From the NCBI GenBank assembly GCA_020628755.1, contig JAHDEQ010000007.1, forward strand, positions 29,233-41,166: a stretch of DNA of 11,934 nt, in the 5' to 3' direction. The position numbers were made by a program, and so were the translations under genes. The notes under the pieces are model-generated. The model was not told the origin of the DNA. It did not search any database and worked only from the letters and a program-made list of their open reading frames with translations. The first letter of the stretch is position 1; each line of letters starts with the position of its first letter. Source of the stretch: Saprospiraceae bacterium. GTDB taxonomy: Bacteria > Bacteroidota > Bacteroidia > Chitinophagales > Saprospiraceae. Positions 1-5,409 of the stretch are shown one piece after another.

Positions 1-1266
1 GGTCAGCCTGGTCAAGTTACGATTGCAACCAATATGGCAGGTCGTGGTACAGATATTAAGTTGTCACAAAGTGTAAAAGATGCAGGTGGTTTGGCCATTA
101 TAGGTACAGAGCGACACGATTCGCGCCGTGTTGACCGTCAGTTACGTGGTCGTGCAGGTCGTCAAGGAGACCCAGGTTCTTCGCAATTTTATGTTTCTTT
201 AGAGGATAATTTGATGCGCTTGTTCCAATCAGAACGTATTGCTAAGATGATGGATAGAATGGGACATCAAGAGGGCGAAGTTATCCAGCATTCTATGGTA
301 AGTAAGTCCATCGAAAAAGCACAGAAAAAAGTAGAAGAAAACAACTTTGGTATTCGTAAACGTTTATTGGAGTACGATGATGTAATGAATATCCAAAGAG
401 GAGCTATTTATAAAAAGCGTGAAAATGCCCTTTCGGGCGAACGCTTGGCAGTTGACTTGAGCAATATGTTTGCTTCGCTTGCCGATAACCTTGTTGCAAT
501 TCACAAGCAACAAGGCGACTTCCAGACCTTCCGCAATGACTCGCTCCGTATTTTGGGTGTAGATCCAAAAATTGGAGAAGGCGATTTCAATCAAGGTTCA
601 GAAGACGATTTAGTTAATCAATATGAACAACAAATTGTCGAGACTTACGAACGTAAAATGTCCAAAATAAGTGAGTATTTACTCCCTTATACCAAGCAAG
701 TTCATGAAGAAGAAGGACATCGTTATAAAAATATAGCCATTCCTTTTACAGATGGTCGTGTACGTCCATTGCCTATCTCAGCCAATATTGAACAAGCCGT
801 CAACTCCAACGGAGAATCCATGAAATTGGATATTGAAAAAGCCGTAACATTGGCTCTTTTGGATGATGAATGGAAAGAGCATTTGCGCTCTATGGACGAA
901 TTGAAAGAAGCCGTACAAGCGGCCTCTTTTGAGCAAAAAGATCCACTTGTGGTTTATAAAATGGAAGCCTATGAATTGTTTGAAAATTTGGTTTATGAAA
1001 TAAACGAAAAAGTTGGTTCTTACCTCATGCAAGGAAAACTCCTTGTCCAAGCTAACTTAGAACAAGCACGTGAGCAAAAAACCGATTTGAGTAAGGTACA
1101 AACCAACCGTCGTGAAGAAGATGTACGTGCCAAACGTGCTGCCGAAGGAGTAAGCCAAAATCGAGCAAAGCCACAAACATTTAAACGTACCGAGGCAAAA
1201 GTTGGTCGCAACCAACCTTGCCCCTGTGGTAGTGGCAAAAAATTTAAACATTGTCACGGAAAATAA
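1..1266 (+). CDS. secA: Protein translocase ATPase SecA, C-terminal part (5' end outside window)
   Basis: SecA is the cytoplasmic ATPase that drives preproteins through the SecYEG channel. The reading frame is open from base 1, so the gene starts left of the window; 421 C-terminal residues are present, of roughly 1100 usual in Bacteroidota. The fragment opens inside the second nucleotide-binding domain with ATNMAGRGTDIKL, then TERHDSRRVDRQLRGRAGRQ and GDPGSSQFYVSLEDNLMRLF, all hallmark SecA helicase motifs. The helical scaffold and wing follow (for example LLEYDDVMNIQR and LLDDEWKEHLRSMDELKEAV). The C-terminus is a SEC-C zinc-binding tail, CPCGSGKKFKHCHGK, whose three Cys and final His bind zinc and which contacts SecB or ribosomes in characterised homologues. 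The internal ATG at base 34 is not the true start. A strong terminator follows 23 nt after the stop, so secA appears to end its transcription unit. Identity is certain. Confidence 0.97.
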   Translation, partial: GQPGQVTIATNMAGRGTDIKLSQSVKDAGGLAIIGTERHDSRRVDRQLRGRAGRQGDPGSSQFYVSLEDNLMRLFQSERIAKMMDRMGHQEGEVIQHSMVSKSIEKAQKKVEENNFGIRKRLLEYDDVMNIQRGAIYKKRENALSGERLAVDLSNMFASLADNLVAIHKQQGDFQTFRNDSLRILGVDPKIGEGDFNQGSEDDLVNQYEQQIVETYERKMSKISEYLLPYTKQVHEEEGHRYKNIAIPFTDGRVRPLPISANIEQAVNSNGESMKLDIEKAVTLALLDDEWKEHLRSMDELKEAVQAASFEQKDPLVVYKMEAYELFENLVYEINEKVGSYLMQGKLLVQANLEQAREQKTDLSKVQTNRREEDVRAKRAAEGVSQNRAKPQTFKRTEAKVGRNQPCPCGSGKKFKHCHGK

Positions 1267-1288
1267 TTGTTCAAAACAAGAACACTTC

Positions 1289-1330
1289 AAAAGGCGTTTT
1301 CGAGGATTCTCGAAAACGCCTTTTTATTTT
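1289..1330 (+). terminator. Intrinsic terminator of secA
   Basis: A perfect 16-bp stem (1289-1304 pairing with 1309-1324) has a four-base loop, GATT, and runs straight into a T-rich tract interrupted by one A. It begins 23 nt after the secA stop codon. The A-run on the 5' side could also let it work in the reverse direction, but no minus-strand gene ends here. Confidence 0.92.
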
Positions 1331-1363
1331 TTAAATCAAAATAGTACCTTGTGACACACAAAA

Positions 1364-1421
1364 TGTAGCGGCGGAATTATCCGCCTATTTTATAATTTCG
1401 GCGGACAATTCCGCCGCTACA
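1364..1421. repeat. Nested palindromic intergenic repeat (REP/BIME-like)
   Basis: Two 22-base arms, 1364-1385 and 1400-1421, are reverse complements except for one position and flank a 14-nt AT-rich spacer. Each arm is itself a small hairpin: GGCGGA-ATTA-TCCGCC in the left arm and GGCGGA-CAAT-TCCGCC in the right. The unit can therefore fold as one long hairpin or as two small ones. It is clearly richer in G+C than its surroundings and ends 14 nt before the hpt start codon. This architecture is typical of dispersed REP/BIME-type elements, but copy number in the genome is not known from this window. There is no T-run after it, so it is not a classical terminator. It could affect hpt mRNA as a 5' leader structure. 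Confidence 0.7.
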
Positions 1422-1435
1422 AATTTGAAATAAAC

Positions 1436-1981
1436 ATGGAAAACGCACTTATACAAGTCCACGATTTAACCTTTCAACCTTTTATTTCTAAAGAAAAAAT
1501 TGCTGCTCGGGTAAAAGAAATGGGCGAACGTATCACTAAATTGTACCAAGACAAAACACCCATTTTTATGAGTGTGCTCAATGGCTCATTTATTTTTACA
1601 GCCGACTTGATGCGAGCTTGCAATATTCCTTGCGAGCTGAGTTTTGTACGATTGAGTTCTTATCATGGCACTTCTACAACAGGAAGTGTCAAAACTATTT
1701 TGGGTATAACCGACGACTTGGAAGGACGACATATCATTATTGTCGAAGACATTATTGATACAGGTACGACCATGAAAAGTTTTTTGCAAGATATAAAAGC
1801 AAAAAATCCTGCTTCTGTAAGTTTAGTAACGCTCCTTTTTAAGCCTGATGCGCTCAAGCATGATGTACCAATGGATGATATTGGTTTTGAGATTCCCAAT
1901 AAATTTGTGGTCGGTTATGGACTTGATTATGATGAACAAGGACGTAACATTGATAGTATTTATCAGTTAGTACAAGAGTGA
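1436..1981 (+). CDS. hpt: Hypoxanthine phosphoribosyltransferase
   Basis: This enzyme of purine salvage converts hypoxanthine (and usually guanine) plus phosphoribosyl pyrophosphate (PRPP) to IMP or GMP in the cytosol. The 181-aa length fits the family. The PRPP-binding signature VEDIIDTGTT is at residues 103-112, with the two acidic residues at its start. The segment VLNGSFIF (47-54) holds the loop that contacts pyrophosphate. SSYHGTSTTG (74-83) is the mobile active-site loop. KPDAL (136-140) supplies the lysine that contacts the purine. FVVGYGLDYDEQGRN (157-171) is the conserved C-terminal motif. The start at ATG 1436 fits the family's usual N-terminal length. The gene stands alone after the secA terminator; the palindromic repeat just upstream would lie in its leader or promoter region. 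No clear TAnnTTTG promoter was found; the nearest resemblance is TACCTTGT at about 1344-1351. Identity is secure; guanine versus hypoxanthine preference cannot be read from the sequence. Confidence 0.96.
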   Translation: MENALIQVHDLTFQPFISKEKIAARVKEMGERITKLYQDKTPIFMSVLNGSFIFTADLMRACNIPCELSFVRLSSYHGTSTTGSVKTILGITDDLEGRHIIIVEDIIDTGTTMKSFLQDIKAKNPASVSLVTLLFKPDALKHDVPMDDIGFEIPNKFVVGYGLDYDEQGRNIDSIYQLVQE

Positions 1982-1988
1982 CTTCAAT

Positions 1989-2011
1989 CCTTTTTTATCT
2001 TCTAAAAAAGG
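1989..2011 (+). terminator. Weak AT-rich hairpin behind hpt
   Basis: A 9-bp stem (1989-1997 with 2003-2011) with a five-base loop begins 8 nt after the hpt stop codon. The stem is almost all A-T pairs and no T-run follows, so it may stabilise the mRNA 3' end rather than terminate efficiently. Low confidence as a terminator. Confidence 0.3.
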
Positions 2012-2048
2012 TAAAATATAAACCATAAAAAATTAATACACTGTGCCT

Positions 2049-2072
2049 CTTGCCCCTACTTGTGTAGGCAAG
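2049..2072. repeat. Imperfect intergenic palindrome between hpt and the next gene
   Basis: CTTGCC and TAC pair with GTA and GGCAAG around a TTGT loop, leaving a two-base CC bulge on the left side. A short T-run (2079-2083) follows shortly after, so it may act as an hpt terminator. The core TGCCCC followed by a short loop and a GG-rich arm resembles the hairpin at 3658-3676, which suggests a dispersed repeat family, but two loosely similar copies do not prove this. Confidence 0.35.
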
Positions 2073-2103
2073 TCTGTGTTTTTAAAAAAAAGCATTCCCA
2101 ATC

Positions 2104-3543
2104 ATGCAAGAAAAAAAAGAAGTAAAACGACTCACCTTAGAACCCGAACAAAAGGCACTCGAAATTAATTTGGATAATAATATCTATGGTACGTTTGCAG
2201 AAATTGGTGCTGGGCAAGAAGTGGCGCGCCACTTCTTTCAGGTTGGAGCTGCAGCAGGTACAATTGCCAAAACGATTTCAGCCTACGACAAAGTTTATTC
2301 CGATAAAATCTATGGTGAAGAATTAAGCGGCCGCTATGTTTGCGAAAGCCGCCTCTATAAAATGCTCGACCACGAATACGATTTGATGACCGAACGTTTG
2401 CAAGATGAACGTCCTGAGTCCAACTTCTTTGTGTTTGCAGATACGGTTTCGGCCATCAACTATTCTCGTACCATCAAAGGCAATGGTTGGCTAGGCATAA
2501 GGTTTCAATTGCGCCCCGACTCAGAACCCAACGACCTCGTTTTGCATGTCAAAATGCGTGACCGTGATAATATTTTGCAACAGCAAGCCGTCGGTATTTT
2601 GGGAGTCAATTTGGTCTATGCTTGTTATCATTATAGCGATGACCCCGAAGTGATGATTCAATCTTTGATGGATAATTTGCGAAAGCGTGTAACGATTGAT
2701 ATGATTCGTATTTCGGGGCCTGATTTTAAAGATGTAGATAACCGTTGGTTGAGCCTAATGCTCGTCAAGCATGGCTTGACGGATGTCGCTATGTTTGATG
2801 CTAGTGGTAAAAATATTCATGGGTCAGAATTTTTATATAAAAAAAATGTCTTAGTCGTCCGAGGAAGTTTTAGACCATCAACCTTGGTCAATGAAGACAT
2901 GATAAAATCGAGTTGGGAACAATTCAAAGCTGAACCAGACGTAGAACCCAAAAAATCATTTCTCCTTACGGAAATTACTTATGATAATCTTTGTGCAGAC
3001 GGCGAATTGGATGAAAAGGACTTCCTAGACCGAGCCACATTGCTCAATGCAATGGGCCAAACTGTTGTAGTTTCTAACTGCGAAGACCAAACCAAACTCA
3101 TTAAATATTTAGCAGATTATAAAATTCAAAAATTGGGCTTAGTGGTTGGTATTCGTCAAATGATGGACATCATTCACGAAAAATATTATCAAAATCAAGA
3201 CGGACGTTTGCTGGCGGCAGTTGGAGATTTGTTTACCCGCAATGTCAAAATGTATGTTTACCCAATGCTACAAGAAGGGAGCGAAGACCTGATGACTTGT
3301 CAAAATATGCCCGTTCCTGATGGTATAAAATTTCTCTATCAACACTTACTCGACAATAAGCAGATTGTAGATATTGAAAACTTTGATGCGGATATTTTAC
3401 ATATTTTTTCAAAGCAAGTCTTGGCCATGCTCAAAACAGACGAGAAAGGCTGGGAAGCAATGGTACCTGCTAAAATTGCTAGTTTGATTAAAGAAAAATG
3501 CTTGTTTAAATTTCCATACGAGAGTATGGAATTTGAATATTAA
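2104..3543 (+). CDS. Conserved protein of unknown function, 479 aa
   Basis: I recognise this as a widely conserved bacterial family with the highly constrained N-terminal motif YGTFAEIGAGQEVARHFF (28-45), followed by AAAGTIAKTISAYDK (49-63). Further landmarks are FFVFADTVSAINYSR (108-122), GWLGIRFQ (128-135), DNRWLSLMLVKHGLTDVAMF (212-231), RGSFRP (253-258) and KDFLDRATLLNAMGQTVVVSN (305-325). There is no signal peptide and no membrane segment, so it should be cytosolic. From memory, homologues are often labelled nicotinate-nucleotide adenylyltransferase in automatic annotation. I see neither the GxFxPxHxGH nucleotidyltransferase motif nor an ISSTxxR motif, so I do not adopt that label. The start at ATG 2104 leaves about 25 residues before the first conserved motif, as expected. 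The gene appears monocistronic, closed by a strong terminator. The coding region contains a perfect 22-bp palindrome near its 5' end. Family membership is fairly sure; function is unknown. Confidence 0.85.
   Translation: MQEKKEVKRLTLEPEQKALEINLDNNIYGTFAEIGAGQEVARHFFQVGAAAGTIAKTISAYDKVYSDKIYGEELSGRYVCESRLYKMLDHEYDLMTERLQDERPESNFFVFADTVSAINYSRTIKGNGWLGIRFQLRPDSEPNDLVLHVKMRDRDNILQQQAVGILGVNLVYACYHYSDDPEVMIQSLMDNLRKRVTIDMIRISGPDFKDVDNRWLSLMLVKHGLTDVAMFDASGKNIHGSEFLYKKNVLVVRGSFRPSTLVNEDMIKSSWEQFKAEPDVEPKKSFLLTEITYDNLCADGELDEKDFLDRATLLNAMGQTVVVSNCEDQTKLIKYLADYKIQKLGLVVGIRQMMDIIHEKYYQNQDGRLLAAVGDLFTRNVKMYVYPMLQEGSEDLMTCQNMPVPDGIKFLYQHLLDNKQIVDIENFDADILHIFSKQVLAMLKTDEKGWEAMVPAKIASLIKEKCLFKFPYESMEFEY
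2216..2237. repeat. Perfect 22-bp palindrome inside the coding region
   Basis: Bases 2216-2237 read identically on both strands, with half-sites of 11 bp and the G+C-rich centre GTGGCGCGCCAC. The sequence encodes most of the conserved motif QEVARHFF, so part of the symmetry is imposed by the protein. A second intragenic hairpin (8-bp stem, three-base loop, 2763-2781) lies downstream in the same gene. The palindrome is directly visible; any function is unknown. Confidence 0.6.
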
Positions 3544-3550
3544 ACCACTA

Positions 3551-3588
3551 AAAAAGGCGGGAGCAATTGCTTCCGCCTTTTTTATTTT
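3551..3588 (+). terminator. Intrinsic terminator of the 479-aa protein gene
   Basis: A 14-bp stem (3551-3564 with 3569-3582), with one G-T wobble and an AATT loop, begins 7 nt after the stop codon and continues into a T-rich tract. The A-run on the left arm would make it active in the reverse direction too, where it could catch read-through from the minus-strand rhomboid gene. Confidence 0.9.
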
Positions 3589-3591
3589 ACC

Positions 3592-3720
3592 TTCTTTGAC
3601 AAAATCCGTGTTCCGTTCAAAATAAAAGAGAGAATGACCGCAGGAAGTGAACGCCTGCCCCGCACAACTGTCGGGGATTTAGATTTGAATGGAAATATTT
3701 TTACGGAAAAAGTCAAAGAA
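3592..3720. repeat. 129-bp imperfect inverted-repeat element (MITE-like or structured)
   Basis: The outer ends TTCTTTGAC (3592-3600) and GTCAAAGAA (3712-3720) are perfect inverted repeats. Moving inward, a symmetric A4/A4 internal loop is followed by TCCGT/ACGGA (3605-3609 with 3703-3707). An 11-position arm with one G-T pair comes next (3611-3621 with 3684-3694). The centre holds two more small hairpins: GCAGG/CCTGC (3640-3644 with 3654-3658) and CCCCG/CGGGG (3658-3662 with 3672-3676), which share one base and so may be alternatives. The element fills almost all the space between two convergent genes. Layout and size fit a miniature inverted-repeat element or a dispersed palindromic repeat. 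Target-site duplications were not evident. Confidence 0.5.
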
Positions 3721-3735
3721 CCTTATTTTATAGCA

Positions 3736-4509
3736 TTATAGATAACCTCCTCGGCTATCGTCACGAGCCGTAAAATTTCGCTCATTGTGTTCTTTGAGTT
3801 GGCTTCTACCAAAAAATCCAGCTAAAACTCCAAAAACAAAGCCTCCTATATGTGCCCACCAAGCCGTGCCACCAGAGGCTGCCGCCTCGGGTGTGAGTGC
3901 AGCCGTACCACTAAAAAACTGATTTAAAATCCAAAAACCTAAAAACATGAGTGCTGGTATTTTGAACATTCCAAACACAGAAATCATTTTGATCCGAGAT
4001 TTTGGAAACATAATTAGGTATGCTCCCATCACTGCCGAAATTGCGCCACTTGCTCCTACCGAAGGAATACTACCAGGGCAAACAGCAGCAGCGCCCTCAC
4101 AAGGAATACTTCCGCAAGGAGTACAACACGAGGTCAAAATACTTGTATCGGCGTTGAGGTAAGTACCAATATAAATATGGGCTGCCGATGCTACCAAACC
4201 ACCTAGCGCATAAAAAAGAACAAAGGGAATATTACCTACAATAGCTTCTATGTTGTCGGCAAAGACCCACAGAAAAAGCATATTGCCAATAAGGTGCATC
4301 CAGCCACCATGCATAAACATACTGGTAGCCAACGTGTACCAATCTTCGCCTTTGATGATTTCGGCAGGAATAGCGCCGTATTGACAAATGAGCGCATCGG
4401 CAAAACTGAGTTGATAGAAAAAGGCTAAAATATTGAGCGCAATAAAGGTGTAACTAAAAATGGGTTTGTAGCCACCTTGAACTTGATCGTCACCTATGGG
4501 AAATAACAT
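3736..4509 (-). CDS. Rhomboid family intramembrane serine protease
   Basis: Rhomboids are polytopic membrane proteases that cleave substrates within or next to their transmembrane segments. This 257-aa protein has the N-terminal pattern common in Bacteroidota homologues (FPIGDD, 3-8), a first membrane helix at about 18-33, and the loop/helix motif MFMHGGWMHLIGNMLFLWVF (64-83) carrying the conserved His and Asn. The catalytic serine is Ser154 in GASGAISAVMGAY (152-164) and the catalytic histidine is His220 in AHIGGFVFG (219-227), so both members of the dyad are present. An unusual Cys-rich, small-residue insertion (about 122-149; Cys128, 129, 132, 137, 144) sits immediately before the catalytic serine helix and appears to derive from duplication of the active-site segment. 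The start codon lies 3 nt beyond the stop of the upstream glycosyltransferase, implying one operon. The substrate is unknown. Identity and activity are well supported. Confidence 0.95.
   Translation of the reverse strand: MLFPIGDDQVQGGYKPIFSYTFIALNILAFFYQLSFADALICQYGAIPAEIIKGEDWYTLATSMFMHGGWMHLIGNMLFLWVFADNIEAIVGNIPFVLFYALGGLVASAAHIYIGTYLNADTSILTSCCTPCGSIPCEGAAAVCPGSIPSVGASGAISAVMGAYLIMFPKSRIKMISVFGMFKIPALMFLGFWILNQFFSGTAALTPEAAASGGTAWWAHIGGFVFGVLAGFFGRSQLKEHNERNFTARDDSRGGYL
4062..4124 (-). repeat. In-frame micro-duplication inside the rhomboid gene
   Basis: The ten-base word AAGGAATACT occurs at 4062-4071 and again at 4101-4110, exactly 39 bp (13 codons) apart, and a variant AAGGAGTAC is at 4116-4124, another 15 bp along. 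All copies are in the same reading frame. On the protein they give SIPSVGASG (147-155, catalytic Ser154), SIPCEGAAA (134-142) and TPCG (130-133). In the alignment Ala141 stands where Ser154 stands in the active copy. This suggests repeated in-frame duplication followed by divergence. Confidence 0.6.
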
Positions 4510-4512
4510 ATG

Positions 4513-5259
4513 TTACGGTTTTTTATATAATTGAAATTTTCCTAGTCCTATATTTTGTAAAAAATGACAAAGAGAAACCCGCAAAACGCCGAGTCCATAT
4601 TTTGAGCTACGCACAAAATTGATGGACGAGGCCTCCTCAAAATATTTGGTCGGACAAGTCACCTCTCCGATGTCAAAACCTGCATAAATGATTTGCGAGA
4701 GCATTTCATTGTCAAATACAAAATCATCAGAATTTTCATTGAAATTAATGCCTAACAATACTTCTTTGCTAAATGCTCGATAACCTGTATGATACTCCGA
4801 AAGTTTGTAATTAACTAACAAGTTTTGGGTCAATGTAAGCATTCTATTGGCAATGTACTTGTAAAGCGGCATACCACCTTTGAGCGCGCCCTTGCCCAAA
4901 ATACGAGAACCCAAAACGACAGGATACAAATTTTCACCAATGATATTGACCATTGAAGGAATCAATTTGGGCGTGTATTGATAATCTGGGTGCAACATGA
5001 TAATAATATCGCCGCCCAATTCTAAGGCTTTGTTGTAAAGCGATTTTTGGTTGCCGCCATAACCCTTGTTTTTTTCATGAACAATGACGTGTTTGATTCC
5101 AATTTTTCGAGCCAAAGCAGAAGTATTATCCTTGCTTGCATCGTCACATAGAATGACTTCGTCAACTAAGTCAAAAGGAATTTCATTGTATGTTTTCTCT
5201 AGTGTTAGGGCTGCATTGTATGCTGGCAAAACAGCAATAACTTTTTTATTTTTATACAT
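4513..5259 (-). CDS. Family 2 glycosyltransferase (dolichyl/polyprenyl-phosphate sugar synthase-like)
   Basis: This cytosolic enzyme has a GT-A fold and transfers a sugar from a nucleotide donor, in this subgroup often to a polyprenyl phosphate. The 248-aa protein starts with the strand VIAVLPAYNAALTL (7-20) and the nucleotide-binding VILCDDASKDNT (35-46). The metal-binding DxD position reads MLHPDYQYTP (88-97), with Asp92, a variant I associate with the DPM1/DPG-synthase-like subgroup. GSRILGKGALKGG (117-129) and the acceptor-site motif SEYHTGYRAFS (154-164) are also present. No clear C-terminal membrane anchor is visible, unlike longer bactoprenol glucosyltransferases. It is the first gene of a two-gene unit with the rhomboid and is divergent from rlmN. 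Donor sugar and acceptor cannot be deduced. Family assignment is confident, substrate is not. Confidence 0.92.
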   Translation of the reverse strand: MYKNKKVIAVLPAYNAALTLEKTYNEIPFDLVDEVILCDDASKDNTSALARKIGIKHVIVHEKNKGYGGNQKSLYNKALELGGDIIIMLHPDYQYTPKLIPSMVNIIGENLYPVVLGSRILGKGALKGGMPLYKYIANRMLTLTQNLLVNYKLSEYHTGYRAFSKEVLLGINFNENSDDFVFDNEMLSQIIYAGFDIGEVTCPTKYFEEASSINFVRSSKYGLGVLRVSLCHFLQNIGLGKFQLYKKP

Positions 5260-5280
5260 GCACGAATTATTTTTCTAGTG

Positions 5281-5312
5281 TAAAGATACTGGCATTTTTT
5301 GAAACTAAGCAA
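5281..5312 (-). promoter_or_regulatory. Candidate promoter for the glycosyltransferase-rhomboid pair
   Basis: On the minus strand, TTG (5312-5310) is followed after 21 nt by TATCTTTA (5288-5281), seven of eight positions of the Bacteroidota -7 element TAnnTTTG. The glycosyltransferase start codon would be about 15-20 nt downstream of the expected transcription start. Spacing is within the range known for this phylum. Confidence 0.4.
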
Positions 5313-5371
5313 GAGGTTTTATTATTTGGAGTTGTTTTTCGATTTGATTTGAAAAAATTAGACAAACCAAA

Positions 5372-5405
5372 ATTGATACCACTGTAGAGTTTTATTGTAA
5401 CTTTG
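5372..5405 (+). promoter_or_regulatory. Candidate promoter of rlmN, possibly leaderless
   Basis: TAACTTTG at 5398-5405 matches TAnnTTTG exactly. A partial -33 element, ATTG (5372-5375), lies 22 nt upstream. The GTG start codon of rlmN is at 5410, only five bases after the motif. The expected transcription start therefore falls on or next to the start codon, leaving no room for an untranslated leader. Confidence 0.5.
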
Positions 5406-5409
5406 TAGT

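Noticed and set aside
1020..1290. Minus-strand open frames opposite the 3' end of secA.
   Set aside because: The secA frame, including its zinc-binding tail, is certain; the antisense products are low-complexity, Cys/Phe-rich and unlike known proteins.
1364..1421. Repeated GGCGGA-N4-TCCGCC units as a CRISPR fragment.
   Set aside because: The two units are inverted, not direct repeats, with a 14-nt spacer and no further copies or cas genes.
2104..3543. Nicotinate-nucleotide adenylyltransferase as the function of the 479-aa protein.
   Set aside because: The nucleotidyltransferase signature motifs are not present and the length is more than twice that of NadD.
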